The position numbers and the translations under genes are program-made. Positions 1 through 10,487 of a stretch of 64,000 bases of DNA are shown one piece after another; within the stretch, counting starts at the first letter, position 1, and each line of letters opens with the position of its first letter. The notes below the pieces were generated by a model. That model was given only the letters and a program-made list of their open reading frames with translations. It made no database searches and was not told where the DNA came from. Origin of the DNA: an uncultured Stenotrophomonas sp. (GTDB lineage Bacteria; Pseudomonadota; Gammaproteobacteria; Xanthomonadales; Xanthomonadaceae); the NCBI RefSeq assembly GCF_913778665.1, contig NZ_CAJYVQ010000002.1, forward strand, positions 744,001-808,000, given 5' to 3'.

Positions 1-1
1 G

Positions 2-157
2 ATGGCGATAGGCGACTATCGCTGGAACGATCGGGTTCTGCTGCAGAGGCAGGGCCAGGACTGGAAGATCATGGATATCCGCTGGGGCCAGGGCGGCAGC
101 CTGATCGGGCGGCTGAAGGACTTCTCGGCCGTCCGTTGCTCCGCCGCGCACAGGTAG
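2..157 (+). CDS. C-terminal part of an unrecognised protein
   Basis: The gene enters from the left edge, so only the last 51 residues are visible. They are mixed and aromatic (GDYRWNDRVLLQRQGQDWKI, then a Trp-Gly-Gln-Gly-Gly stretch), which would fit the last strands of a small alpha+beta domain, but I do not recognise the family. An internal ATG at position 2 is in frame; nothing shows that it is the true start. The TAG stop is itself part of the GTAG head of a SMAG palindrome that follows. The gene converges on the next one. Confidence 0.5.
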   Translation: MAIGDYRWNDRVLLQRQGQDWKIMDIRWGQGGSLIGRLKDFSAVRCSAAHR

Positions 158-176
158 CGCCGGGCCATGCCCGGCG
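154..176 (+). repeat. SMAG-type REP palindrome overlapping a stop codon
   Basis: A GTAG head is followed by CGCCGGGCCATGCCCGGCG, whose CGCCGGGC/GCCCGGCG arms pair across a short loop. The T, A and G of the head are the stop codon of the upstream gene. It lies between two convergent genes and could act as a weak terminator or an mRNA 3' end stabiliser. Confidence 0.75.
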
Positions 177-184
177 GCACCACG

Positions 185-559
185 TCAGCCTTCGAGAATG
201 AAGGCGGCTGCGACCTTGCGGCCTTCGCCAGCCAGGATATTGAAGGTACGCGCGGCGGCCGGATTATTCATCACTTCCAGCCCGATCCCGCGCGACAGGC
301 AGGCGGCGATGACCACTGCAGGCGGGAACACCTGGCGGTCACCGGTGCCGAGTACGATCAGGGCCGGGTTCAGGGCCAGGATCGGCTCAAGGTCGGCCAG
401 CTGCAGTTCGGCGGCCTGATTCACCGGCCAGTGCTCGACCAGCTGTTCCGGGGTCAGGAAGAAACTGCTGCCCAGCACCCGCTCATTGACCCGGGCCGAG
501 CGGCCGTCGGCGGCGCGCAGGCTGTAGGCGTAATCAGGCGGTTCGTGGTTCAGCTGCAT
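185..559 (-). CDS. Mth938-like (Xcc1710-type) domain protein
   Basis: A 124-residue cytoplasmic protein of the small Mth938/Xcc1710 family (NDUFAF3-like fold in eukaryotes), whose bacterial role is not established. The typical segments are visible: a Pro-Glu-Gln-Leu-Val-Glu-His-Trp stretch near residue 37, a central LNPALIVLGTGDRQVFPP core around 63-80 and a Met-Asn-Asn-Pro-Ala-Ala-Ala-Arg-Thr-Phe-Asn motif near 97-107 in which the Thr-Phe-Asn-Ile-Leu strand is conserved. Length is normal for the family. It sits 13 nt downstream of yhbY on the same strand, so the two are probably co-transcribed. Identity is by recognition of the family pattern; no enzymatic activity is claimed. Confidence 0.8.
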   Translation of the reverse strand: MQLNHEPPDYAYSLRAADGRSARVNERVLGSSFFLTPEQLVEHWPVNQAAELQLADLEPILALNPALIVLGTGDRQVFPPAVVIAACLSRGIGLEVMNNPAAARTFNILAGEGRKVAAAFILEG

Positions 560-572
560 GGCAGTAGGGCGA

Positions 573-878
573 TCAGCCGCGCGGCAGCACGATCTGGCGC
601 TGTTCCTTGCTGGGGCGGTACAGAACGGCGACGTGGCCGATGCGCTGCACCAGCGCGCTCTCGGTGGCGTCGACGATCTCGCTGATCATCACATCACGCG
701 CCTCGCGATCCTCGGCGGCGACCTTCACCTTCACCAGTTCGTGGCGCTCCAGCACTTCGTTCAGCTCAGCGAGGAAGGCCGGGGTCACGCCCTTGCCGCC
801 GGTCTGCAGCAGGGCCTTCAGGTCGTGGGCTTGGCCGCGCAGGAAACGGGTCTGGGAGGCGGTCAGGGCGATGGACAT
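573..878 (-). CDS. yhbY: ribosome assembly RNA-binding protein YhbY (CRM domain)
   Basis: A 101-residue single CRM-domain protein that associates with pre-50S ribosomal particles. The N-terminal LTASQTRFLRGQAHDLKALL segment and the Gly-Lys-Gly-Val-Thr that follows (about 28-32) are the diagnostic CRM GxxG-like region. The end is basic (Pro-Ser-Lys-Glu-Gln-Arg). The gene diverges from rlmE across 65 nt, the same arrangement as in E. coli, so both promoters must lie in that gap. The pairing suits two proteins that act on 23S rRNA or large-subunit assembly. Confidence 0.92.
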   Translation of the reverse strand: MSIALTASQTRFLRGQAHDLKALLQTGGKGVTPAFLAELNEVLERHELVKVKVAAEDREARDVMISEIVDATESALVQRIGHVAVLYRPSKEQRQIVLPRG

Positions 879-943
879 GCAGGAAAAGACGGTTGAATGG
901 GGCGATCAGGGTATCATGAGGACCCCATCCGCCCCTATTTTCA

Positions 944-1576
944 ATGGCTACCCGCAGCAAAAGCAGCCAGCGCTGGCTCAAGGAACACTTCTCCGACCCC
1001 TTCGTGAAGAAGGCCCAGGCCGAAGGCATGCGCTCACGCGCCGCCTACAAGCTCGAAGAGCTGCTTGAACGTGACCGGCTGCTGAAGCCACACATGGTGG
1101 TGGTCGACCTCGGCGCGGCCCCGGGCGGCTGGTCTCAGCAGGTGCGGAGACAGATCGGCGACACCGGTCGCGTGCTGGCCCTGGACATCCTGGAGATGCC
1201 GCCGCTGGCCGGCGTGGAGTTCCTTCACGGTGACTTCAGGGAAGAAGCCGTCCTATCGCAGTTTGAAGCCATGCTCGGGGATCAGCCGGTAGACCTTGTG
1301 CTGTCGGACATGGCCCCCAATAAGAGTGGTGTGGGCGCGGTCGACCAGCCGCGGATGATGCACCTGGCGGAGCTGGCCCTGGATTTTGCCGACAACCACC
1401 TCAAGACCGGTGGGGCGTTCCTGATCAAGCTGTTCCAGGGCGAAGGCTTTGACGACTACGTGCGTGACATGCGCCGCCGGTACGACAAAGTCTCCATCCG
1501 CAAGCCGGAAGCGTCGCGCAAGCGCTCGCCCGAGGTGTATGCCTTGGGTCAGGGAAAACGCGCCCACATGAAGTAA
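944..1576 (+). CDS. rlmE: 23S rRNA (uridine-2'-O)-methyltransferase RlmE (FtsJ/RrmJ)
   Basis: 210 residues, the normal length. It transfers a methyl group from S-adenosylmethionine to the ribose of U2552 in the A-loop of 23S rRNA in assembled 50S subunits. The SAM-binding motif [10 protein letters not shown] is at about 56-65, followed by the acidic Leu-Ala-Leu-Asp-Ile-Leu strand. A later [13 protein letters not shown] carries the catalytic Asp, and the [14 protein letters not shown] and [14 protein letters not shown] segments carry the catalytic Lys and Glu of the K-D-K-E tetrad. It lies 63 nt upstream of ftsH on the same strand, the conserved heat-shock pair rrmJ-ftsH. Confidence 0.96.
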   Translation: MATRSKSSQRWLKEHFSDPFVKKAQAEGMRSRAAYKLEELLERDRLLKPHMVVVDLGAAPGGWSQQVRRQIGDTGRVLALDILEMPPLAGVEFLHGDFREEAVLSQFEAMLGDQPVDLVLSDMAPNKSGVGAVDQPRMMHLAELALDFADNHLKTGGAFLIKLFQGEGFDDYVRDMRRRYDKVSIRKPEASRKRSPEVYALGQGKRAHMK

Positions 1577-1645
1577 GCTCGCAACGTACGCAAGTTCGAC
1601 CCCAACGCAACGCCAGCACTGAGAGGAACACCGGAGCCAATGAGG

Positions 1646-3580
<1,935 letters not shown>

Positions 3581-3602
3581 CGGCCCGCGGCAGGCGACAC
3601 CA

Positions 3603-3636
3603 GACGAGGCCGGGGCAACCCGGCCTCGTCGTTTCC
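3603..3636 (+). terminator. rho-independent terminator after ftsH
   Basis: ACGAGGCCGGG and CCCGGCCTCGT form an 11 bp perfect GC-rich stem with a GCAA loop, followed by CGTTTCC. It is 24 nt past the ftsH stop and is probably the main ftsH terminator, although the T-run is short. Confidence 0.75.
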
Positions 3637-3681
3637 GGGGCCGCGCCCCTCCCGAAGAACCGAACTGACGCTGGAGCCCGC

Positions 3682-3867
3682 ATGTCCGCCCCGAAGCCCG
3701 AACCGATTTCCCACGCCGTCGAAATGATCATCGCCACGGTGGTCGGCGTGGGCGTTGGCCTGGGCGCCGACAACCTGCTGCTGGGCTGTGTGGTGGGCAT
3801 TGCGGTCGGCATCGTGCTGAGCATCGCCAAGACCCTCTACGTGGACCGCAAGCGCCGCCGCCGTTGA
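3682..3867 (+). CDS. small glycine-rich inner-membrane protein
   Basis: A 61-residue protein I cannot assign to a family. After a polar Pro-rich start (MSAPKPEPISH) come two hydrophobic stretches with glycine-zipper spacing: about 13-30, containing Val-Gly-Val-Gly-Val-Gly-Leu-Gly, and about 33-49, containing Gly-Cys-Val-Val-Gly-Ile-Ala-Val-Gly-Ile-Val. The tail KTLYVDRKRRRR is strongly basic, which predicts that end to be cytoplasmic. A GGAG seven bases before the ATG supports the start. It follows the ftsH terminator and precedes a large repeat element. Conservation in relatives would confirm that it is real. Confidence 0.65.
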   Translation: MSAPKPEPISHAVEMIIATVVGVGVGLGADNLLLGCVVGIAVGIVLSIAKTLYVDRKRRRR

Positions 3868-3874
3868 GGGGTGT

Positions 3875-4423
<549 letters not shown>

Positions 4424-4460
4424 AACTAAACTATCCGTCGTTGTCCCAGCAGGAATGCCC

Positions 4461-5357
4461 ATGTTCGATACCTCGCCCCAGCTCGATTGCGCCGGCCGCA
4501 TCCTGCGCCTGGACCGTGCCCGGGTCATGGGCATCGTCAACGTCACCCCGGACTCGTTCTCCGACGGCGGCGCGCACGACACCACCGAGGCCGCAGTCGC
4601 TCATGGCCTGAAGCTGGTCGAAGAGGGTGCGGATCTGCTGGACATCGGCGGCGAATCGACGCGCCCGGGCGCTGCGCCGGTATCGGTGGAGGACGAGTTG
4701 CGCCGGGTGATTCCGGTGATCGAGCAGCTGGCCGCCCGCAGCCGGGTGCCGATCAGCATCGACACCTTCAAGCCGGAAGTGATGCGCGCGGCGGTGGCCG
4801 CTGGCGCCGGCATGATCAACGACATCTACGGCCTGCGTCAGGAAGGGGCCCTGGATGCGGCCGCTGCAACCGGCGTGCCGGTGGTGCTGATGCACATGCA
4901 GGGCGAGCCGGGCCATATGCAGGCCGATCCACACTACGACGACGTGGTCGCCGAGGTGCACGGCTTCCTGGTCCAGCGCCTGTTTGCTGCCGAGATGGCG
5001 GGCATTGCGAAGAGGAACCTGCTGATCGATCTCGGTTTCGGTTTCGGCAAGACCACTGCCCACAACATGACCCTGCTGGCACGCTCCGAGCGCTTCCTGG
5101 AACTGGGCGTGCCGATGCTGGCCGGCCTGTCGCGCAAGCGCAGCCTTGGCGAACTGACCGGTCGCGACACGCCGTCCGAGCGCGTGGCCGCGTCGGTGGC
5201 CGCGCACCTGATTGCGGTGCAGCGCGGCGCACGCATCGTGCGCGTGCATGATGTAGCCGCCACCGTCGATGCGCTGAAGATCTGGCAGGCCGTCGACGCC
5301 GTGCCAACGCCGCGCGCCGACGCCACGCCGACGATCCGCTGGCCGGACGAAGACTGA
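4461..5357 (+). CDS. folP: dihydropteroate synthase
   Basis: 298 residues. It condenses p-aminobenzoate with 6-hydroxymethyl-dihydropterin diphosphate to give dihydropteroate, and is the sulfonamide target. The first signature [15 protein letters not shown] is near 20-34 and the second, [13 protein letters not shown], near 61-73. The pterin-site Asp-Thr-Phe-Lys and Asn-Asp-Ile segments follow, and [14 protein letters not shown] near 220 carries the conserved sulfate-binding residues. ATG 4461 is preferred because AGGA at 4451-4454 is six bases upstream; ATG 4455 would leave no spacing. The stop overlaps the miaA start (TGATG), implying translational coupling. In many relatives folP follows ftsH directly; here composite element 1 is inserted between them. 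Confidence 0.96.
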   Translation: MFDTSPQLDCAGRILRLDRARVMGIVNVTPDSFSDGGAHDTTEAAVAHGLKLVEEGADLLDIGGESTRPGAAPVSVEDELRRVIPVIEQLAARSRVPISIDTFKPEVMRAAVAAGAGMINDIYGLRQEGALDAAAATGVPVVLMHMQGEPGHMQADPHYDDVVAEVHGFLVQRLFAAEMAGIAKRNLLIDLGFGFGKTTAHNMTLLARSERFLELGVPMLAGLSRKRSLGELTGRDTPSERVAASVAAHLIAVQRGARIVRVHDVAATVDALKIWQAVDAVPTPRADATPTIRWPDED

Positions 5358-6310
5358 TGGGCATCGACCGGCGGCCACTGGCGATCGCCGTGATGGGGCC
5401 GACCGCCAGTGGCAAGACCGCCACCGCGATCGCCCTGGCGAAGCAGCTGGATGGCGAGATCGTCAGCGTCGATTCGGCGCTGGTCTACCGCCATCTGGAT
5501 ATCGGTTCGGCCAAGCCCGACGCCGCCGAGCGTGCACAGGCGCCGCACCATCTGCTGGACCTGCGCGATCCATGGCAGACCTATTCGGCGGCCGAGTTCG
5601 CCGCCGATGCTGGCCGGGTCGTGGCCGACATCGTGGCGCGTGGCAAGACACCGATCCTGGCAGGTGGCACGGGGCTGTACTTCCGGGCCCTGCTGCAGGG
5701 CCTGTCGCCGATGCCGGCGGCCGACCCGGTGATGCGCGAAGCGATCGGCGCCGAAGCCGCCGAGCGTGGTTGGGCGGCGCTGCATGTGGAACTGGCGCGG
5801 GTTGATCCGGCCGCCGCCGCGCGGATCCGCGCCACCGACCCGCAGCGCATCCAGCGGGCGCTCGAGGTCTACCGTCTCACTGGCACCCCGATCAGTGAAT
5901 GGCAGCGCCGGCAGGGCGTGGCGCCGCTGCCGGTGCGCACCCTCAAGCTGATCCTGGCCCCGCGTGACCGCGCCGTCCTGCACCGGCGCATCGAGACCCG
6001 CTTCGATCTCATGCTTGCGCAGGGCTTCCTCGACGAGGTGCGGGCGCTGCGTGCGATGCCGGAGATGGCCGCCGTGACGGCGCCGCTGGACCTGCCGGCG
6101 GTGCGTGCGGTCGGCTATCGCCAAGCCTGGGAGTACCTGGACGGCAACGGTGATGCCGTCCGTTTCCGTGACAAGGCGATCTTCGCCACCCGCCAGTTGG
6201 CCAAGCGCCAGCTGACCTGGCTGCGCGGCGAACTTGATGCGCGCTGGTTCGACCCCCATGTGGATGGGGAGCGCCTGGCAGGCGCGGTGTCGACCTTCGT
6301 CGCACGCTGA
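5357..6310 (+). CDS. miaA: tRNA dimethylallyltransferase MiaA
   Basis: 317 residues. It transfers the dimethylallyl group to N6 of A37 in tRNAs that read codons starting with U. The P-loop GPTASGKT is at 13-20. The substrate region [16 protein letters not shown] follows at about 38-53, then [14 protein letters not shown] near 100. The C-terminal [11 protein letters not shown] motif contacts tRNA. The start codon overlaps the folP stop by one base, and hfq follows after 96 nt, the widespread miaA-hfq-hflX order. Length is typical. Confidence 0.96.
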   Translation: MGIDRRPLAIAVMGPTASGKTATAIALAKQLDGEIVSVDSALVYRHLDIGSAKPDAAERAQAPHHLLDLRDPWQTYSAAEFAADAGRVVADIVARGKTPILAGGTGLYFRALLQGLSPMPAADPVMREAIGAEAAERGWAALHVELARVDPAAAARIRATDPQRIQRALEVYRLTGTPISEWQRRQGVAPLPVRTLKLILAPRDRAVLHRRIETRFDLMLAQGFLDEVRALRAMPEMAAVTAPLDLPAVRAVGYRQAWEYLDGNGDAVRFRDKAIFATRQLAKRQLTWLRGELDARWFDPHVDGERLAGAVSTFVAR

Positions 6311-6406
6311 ACCCCCGCCAGCCGTGTAACATCACCGGTCGGCGGGCGGCTCGGGGGCCGTGGCAACCGTCGGCAACCCAATAAGAACAATAATCAGGAG
6401 TGTGCA

Positions 6407-6682
6407 ATGTCCAAGGGGCAATCGCTGCAGGATCCTTTCTTGAATGCACTGCGGCGCGAACGCGTGCCGGTTTCGGTGTACCTGGTGAACGGCATCAAGC
6501 TGCAGGGCACGATCGAGTCGTTCGATCAGTTCGTGGTGCTGCTGCGCAATACGGTCAGCCAGATGGTCTACAAGCACGCCATTTCCACGGTGGTTCCGGC
6601 ACGCAATGTGAAGGTTGGTCCGGGCGGTGGTTATGTGCAGTCGGGTGAAGGTGGTCAGGCGGGTGATGAAGCAGACGAGTAA
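6407..6682 (+). CDS. hfq: RNA chaperone Hfq
   Basis: 91 residues. A hexameric Sm-like protein that binds small RNAs and A/U-rich mRNA and promotes their pairing. The Sm1 motif ([20 protein letters not shown]) spans about 21-40, and the Sm2 region holds the diagnostic Tyr-Lys-His ([10 protein letters not shown]) near 55-64. The short C-terminal tail is rich in Gly, Glu and Asp instead of the longer E. coli tail, as usual in this family of bacteria. AGGAGTG upstream gives a good ribosome binding site. Together with CsrA encoded about 9 kb away, it makes this segment a centre of post-transcriptional control. Confidence 0.97.
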   Translation: MSKGQSLQDPFLNALRRERVPVSVYLVNGIKLQGTIESFDQFVVLLRNTVSQMVYKHAISTVVPARNVKVGPGGGYVQSGEGGQAGDEADE

Positions 6683-6696
6683 TGCCGGAGCGGTGA

Positions 6697-8007
6697 ATGT
6701 TTGACCGCTCGAAAAAGGGCGAACACGCCCTGTTGATCCAGCCGCATTTCGGCAAGCTGGAAGACGATGTGCTGGAAGAGTTCGGTGATCTGGCCCGCTC
6801 GGCTGGGGCCAGTATTGCCGCGACGATCACCGCGCGCCTGGACCGCCCGAATCCGTCGACCCTGATCGGGAGCGGCAAGCTGGACGAGATCAAGGCCGCG
6901 GCCGATGCCAGTGGCGCCGACCTGATCTTGGTCAATCATGCGCTGAGCCCGGGCCAGGAGCGTAACCTGGAACGGTTCCTGGAGCGCCGGGTGATCGACC
7001 GTACCGGCCTGATCCTGGACATCTTCGCCCAGCGTGCGCACAGCCACGAAGGCAAGCTGCAGGTCGAGCTGGCGCAGCTGCGCCACCTGGCCACGCGGCT
7101 GGTGCGCGGCTGGACCCACCTGGAACGCCAGCGCGGCGGTTCGATCGGCCTGCGCGGCCCGGGTGAAACCCAGCTGGAAACCGACCGCCGCCTGCTGCAG
7201 AAGCGGGTCGAGCAGTTGCAGAAGCGCCTGGAAAAGGTCGAAGTGCAGCGCACCCAGATGCGCCGTGCGCGCGTGCGCAGCGAACTGCCGCGCGTGGCCC
7301 TGGTTGGCTATACCAACGCCGGCAAGTCGACCCTGTTCAATGCCATGACCGGGGCGGAGGCCTACGCGGCCGACCAGCTGTTTGCCACGCTGGACCCGAC
7401 CGTGCGCCGCATCGCGGTGCCGGGCGGCAACGTGGTGCTGGCCGACACCGTCGGTTTTGTCCGCGACCTGCCGCATGACCTGGTTGCCGCGTTCCGCTCG
7501 ACGCTGTCGGAGGCACGTGAGGCCGATTTCCTGCTTCACGTGGTTGATGCTGCCGATCCGCACCGCGAGGAGCGCATTGCCCAGGTCGACGAGGTGCTGA
7601 CCGCAGTCGGTGCCGGCGATCTGCCGCAGCTGCTGGTGTTCAACAAGATCGACCGCATCGACGGCGCCGACGTCCGCCATGACGGCCAGGACGGCATCCC
7701 GGACGAATCACGGCGTGAACGCGTCTGGATCTCCGCACGCGACGGGCGGGGCCTGGAGCTGTTGCAGGCGGTGCTGGGCAAGCGCCTTGGCCTGCAGCAC
7801 GTCACCGGCGAACTGCGCCTGCCGCCCGATGCAGGCCGCCTGCGCGCGCGCCTGCACCAGCTGGAAGTGATCCGCAGCGAGCGGGCCGATGAAGAGGGCT
7901 GGCTGCTGCAGGTCGACCTGCCGATCGCTGAAGCTGAGAAACTGGCTGCCAGCGCCGACGGTGCGCCGATCCGCGCCCTGCTACCGGAAAAACTGCCGGA
8001 GTGGTGA
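6697..8007 (+). CDS. hflX: GTPase HflX, ribosome rescue and splitting factor
   Basis: 436 residues. A translational GTPase-family protein that binds the 50S subunit and splits stalled 70S ribosomes after heat stress. An N-terminal nucleotide-binding HflX domain (about 1-190) includes GSGKLDEIKAAA and the RGPGETQLETDRR segment ahead of a coiled coil of Gln/Lys/Arg/Leu heptads. The G domain has G1 GYTNAGKST near 204, G3 DTVGF near 249 and G4 NKID near 315. It starts 14 nt after hfq, so the two are almost certainly one transcript. Confidence 0.96.
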   Translation: MFDRSKKGEHALLIQPHFGKLEDDVLEEFGDLARSAGASIAATITARLDRPNPSTLIGSGKLDEIKAAADASGADLILVNHALSPGQERNLERFLERRVIDRTGLILDIFAQRAHSHEGKLQVELAQLRHLATRLVRGWTHLERQRGGSIGLRGPGETQLETDRRLLQKRVEQLQKRLEKVEVQRTQMRRARVRSELPRVALVGYTNAGKSTLFNAMTGAEAYAADQLFATLDPTVRRIAVPGGNVVLADTVGFVRDLPHDLVAAFRSTLSEAREADFLLHVVDAADPHREERIAQVDEVLTAVGAGDLPQLLVFNKIDRIDGADVRHDGQDGIPDESRRERVWISARDGRGLELLQAVLGKRLGLQHVTGELRLPPDAGRLRARLHQLEVIRSERADEEGWLLQVDLPIAEAEKLAASADGAPIRALLPEKLPEW

Positions 8008-8011
8008 GGCG

Positions 8012-8030
8012 GCGCCGGGCCATGCCCGGC
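8012..8030. repeat. REP palindrome of the GCGCCGGGCCATGCCCGGC type
   Basis: A single SMAG-like palindrome without an intact GTAG head, immediately after the hflX stop. The same core recurs at 154-176, 47102-47168 and 55222-55282. Confidence 0.7.
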
Positions 8031-8104
8031 AGCTGCCTGCGCGACGGCGCGCGACATGACGCTGTCATCTGCGGTACAACGTGCAGGTTCTTCACCCCAC
8101 CGTC

Positions 8105-8605
8105 ATGCCGATGTCCCTCCCCACCGACGCCGACCTCAACGCCCAGTCCGCCGCGCTCGGACAGCGCCTGCAGCAGGCCTCGCTGCAGCTGGTGACCGCT
8201 GAAAGCTGCAGCGGCGGCTGGATCGCCAAGTGCATGACCGATATTGCCGGCTCCTCGGCGTTCTTCGACTGCGGCATGGTGGTCTACAGCTACGAAGCCA
8301 AGCAGCGCCTGTTGGGCGTTCGCGCGCAGACCCTGGAGCAGTTCGGTGCGGTCAGCCGCGAAACCGTGCTGGAAATGGTCTCCGGGGCGCTGGTCAATTC
8401 CGGTGCCGGTATCGCGGTGGCGGTGACCGGCATCGCCGGCCCCGGCGGCGGCAGCCCGGACAAGCCGGTCGGCAGTGTCTGGATCGGCTGGAAGCGCCGT
8501 GGCGGCTACGCCCGCGCCGAACTGTTCCAGTTCGACGGAGACCGTGAAGCCATCCGCCGGCAAACCGTGGCGGCGGCATTGCGCGGCATCGACGCCCAGC
8601 TGTGA
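8105..8605 (+). CDS. pncC: nicotinamide-nucleotide amidohydrolase, PncC/CinA C-terminal family
   Basis: 166 residues, matching stand-alone CinA C-terminal domains. These deamidate nicotinamide mononucleotide to nicotinate mononucleotide in the pyridine nucleotide salvage cycle. Family motifs are clear: LVTAESCSGGWIAKCMTDI near 28-46, Ser-Ala-Phe-Phe-Asp-Cys-Gly with Val-Val-Tyr-Ser-Tyr-Glu-Ala-Lys, VSRETVLEMVSGAL, and VAVTGIAGPGGG near 112-123. The N-terminal molybdopterin-binding-like domain of full CinA is absent. The start is uncertain: ATGs at 8081, 8105 and 8111 are in frame and none has a strong ribosome binding site. It lies in the hflX-ubiB interval, in the RecA neighbourhood where cinA often sits. 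Confidence 0.9.
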   Translation: MPMSLPTDADLNAQSAALGQRLQQASLQLVTAESCSGGWIAKCMTDIAGSSAFFDCGMVVYSYEAKQRLLGVRAQTLEQFGAVSRETVLEMVSGALVNSGAGIAVAVTGIAGPGGGSPDKPVGSVWIGWKRRGGYARAELFQFDGDREAIRRQTVAAALRGIDAQL

Positions 8606-8636
8606 CATGCTGCTCCGGTAATCGTCCGGAGCACAC

Positions 8637-10322
8637 ATGATGTGGGAAACGCTGGGCACGGTCCGTGACCTGGGCCGACTGCAGGAAATCGCCGTCGTCC
8701 TGATCCGCTATGGCTTCGGCGACGTGGTGCGGCGAATCGGCCTGGCCACCACGCTGGAGCGGGCAGGGCGCCTGCTGCACTGGAACGAGGACCGACAGGA
8801 ACTGCTGCGGATGACAGCGCCGGTGCGCGTGCGCAGCGCAATGCAGGATCTTGGCCCGACCTTCGTCAAGCTCGGCCAGGTGCTGGCGACGCGCGTCGAC
8901 CTGCTGCCGCCGGAATGGATCGCCGAGCTGTCCGAGCTGCAGAATGCGGTGCCCGCGCTGCCGTACGCTGAAATCCGCGAGCAGCTCGAGTCCGACCTTG
9001 GCGCCTCACCGGCCGAGGTGTTTGCCTTCCTCGATGAAACCCCGATGGCGGCTGCGTCGCTGGCGCAGGCCCATCGCGCGCGCCTGCATGACGGCCGCGA
9101 GGTGGTGCTGAAGGTGCGTCGTCCCGGCATCCGTGATGTGGTCGAGGCCGACCTGCGCTTGCTGGCGCGGCTGGCCGAGATCGTCGAGGCGCGCCTGCCA
9201 GACCTGCGTCGCTATCGTCCGGCCGAGGTCGTGCAGCAGTTCACCGTGTCGCTGCGCCGCGAGCTGGATTTCGCCGGCGAATGTCGCAACGCCGAGCGCA
9301 TCGCGCGCAACTTCAGCGGCTGCGACGACATCCTGATACCTAGCGTGCACTGGCAGTGGACCTGCGAGAGCCTGAACGTCCAGGATTTCGTCGACGGCAT
9401 TCCCGGCCGAGACCTGGCCGGTGTCGATGCGGCCGGGCTGGATCGCCGTGAACTGGCCCGGCGCGGCGCCAACATCGTGTTGAAGATGGTGTTGGAGGAC
9501 GGCAGCTTCCATGCGGATCCGCACCCGGGCAACATCATCTACCTGCGCGACGGCCGCATCGGCGTGATCGACTTCGGCATGGTCGGCGCCCTGTCCGAGG
9601 TGCGCCGCTTCCAGGTCGCGCAGCTGCTGCACGGGCTGGTCGAGCAGGACCCGCAGGGCGTGGCCGACGTGTTGCTGGACTGGGCCGGTGGCGTGGAAGT
9701 GGACGAGAACCGGCTGCAGCACGACATCAGCCAGTTCGTCGACCAGTACCGCGGCGTGCCGCTGAAGGACCTGCGCATCGGCCTGATGCTGGGCGACATC
9801 ACCCAGCTGCTGCGCAGCTACAGTCTGACCTTGCCTGCAGATCTTGCGTTGATGATCAAGGCCTTCCTGACCCTGGAAGGCATGGGCCGGCAGCTGGACC
9901 CGGATTTCGACATGGCCAGCGCCGCACGCCCGTTCCTGGAGCGGGTGGTGCTGCAGCGCTATGCGCCCAAAGCCCTGCTCAAGCGTGGCCGACGCAGCCT
10001 GCTGGGGCTGGTCGACTTCGCCGGCGAGCTGCCACGCGACCTGCGCAAACTGGTGCAGGCGGCGCGTCGTGGACGCCTGCAGCTGAAGGTGGAGACCAGC
10101 GCGCTGCAGGGCTTTGGCGAGCAGGTCAACCGTGCCGCGAACCGGCTGGTGATGGGCATCGTCACCGCCGCGCTGATCATCGGGTCGTCGATCGTGATGC
10201 ACAGCGTCGGTGGTGTTTCCAGCCGCTGGCTGCTGGCGCTGGGCGTGTGTGGCTTCATCGGCGCCGGCTTCTGCGGCATATGGATCCTGTTTTCGATATG
10301 GAGAAGCGGCAAGCACAGCTAG
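8637..10322 (+). CDS. ubiB: ABC1/UbiB-family atypical kinase, ubiquinone biosynthesis
   Basis: 561 residues. UbiB-like membrane proteins hydrolyse ATP and are needed for ubiquinone production. The signature KLGQ motif lies in PTFVKLGQVLATRVDLLPPEW near 74-94, the alanine-rich loop AAASLAQAHRA near 138-148, the HADPHPGN catalytic loop near 292-299, and VIDFGMVG (the DFG-like metal site) near 308-315. Two C-terminal transmembrane segments lie at about 508-525 and 531-553. Close context genes for ubiquinone (ubiE, ubiJ) are absent, so it could be an AarF-like paralogue and not the main UbiB. Confidence 0.88.
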   Translation: MMWETLGTVRDLGRLQEIAVVLIRYGFGDVVRRIGLATTLERAGRLLHWNEDRQELLRMTAPVRVRSAMQDLGPTFVKLGQVLATRVDLLPPEWIAELSELQNAVPALPYAEIREQLESDLGASPAEVFAFLDETPMAAASLAQAHRARLHDGREVVLKVRRPGIRDVVEADLRLLARLAEIVEARLPDLRRYRPAEVVQQFTVSLRRELDFAGECRNAERIARNFSGCDDILIPSVHWQWTCESLNVQDFVDGIPGRDLAGVDAAGLDRRELARRGANIVLKMVLEDGSFHADPHPGNIIYLRDGRIGVIDFGMVGALSEVRRFQVAQLLHGLVEQDPQGVADVLLDWAGGVEVDENRLQHDISQFVDQYRGVPLKDLRIGLMLGDITQLLRSYSLTLPADLALMIKAFLTLEGMGRQLDPDFDMASAARPFLERVVLQRYAPKALLKRGRRSLLGLVDFAGELPRDLRKLVQAARRGRLQLKVETSALQGFGEQVNRAANRLVMGIVTAALIIGSSIVMHSVGGVSSRWLLALGVCGFIGAGFCGIWILFSIWRSGKHS

Positions 10323-10346
10323 CGCGCGTGCCGCAGCGGTTCCTCC

Positions 10347-10372
10347 AGAGCCGACCGCTGGTCGGCGGCTCT
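10347..10372. repeat. REP palindrome
   Basis: AGAGCCGACCGCTGGTCGGC followed by GGCTCT forms a hairpin of the same class as the GTAGAGCCGAGC family. It lies between ubiB and lexA on the plus strand and may define the 3' end of the ubiB mRNA. Confidence 0.65.
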
Positions 10373-10451
10373 CGCCCTTGCCAGTCCAGGCAGTCGCCCG
10401 CTTGCCAAGCAGGGTTCGGCAGGAAAGCCTCTGGCGCGTCGCCGCGGGTAC

Positions 10452-10479
10452 TTGCAGTGCCGGGCATTAGTAGTAATAC
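10452..10479 (+). promoter_or_regulatory. predicted lexA promoter (-35 TTGCAG, -10 TAATAC)
   Basis: TTGCAG at 10452-10457 and TAATAC at 10474-10479 are separated by 16 bp. Transcription would start about 7 bp past the -10 box, at or within two bases of the lexA ATG at 10488. The -10 box lies inside the LexA operator. This is inferred from sequence only. Confidence 0.55.
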
Positions 10480-10485
10480 TACTAA
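10467..10485. promoter_or_regulatory. LexA operator (SOS box), perfect 19 bp palindrome
   Basis: TTAGTAGTAATACTACTAA is a perfect dyad and matches the Xanthomonadaceae LexA consensus TTAG-N6-TACTA exactly, unlike the E. coli CTGT-N8-ACAG box. It ends two bases before the lexA start codon and covers the predicted -10 box, so binding would block initiation directly (autorepression). Confidence 0.93.
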
Positions 10486-10487
10486 TC

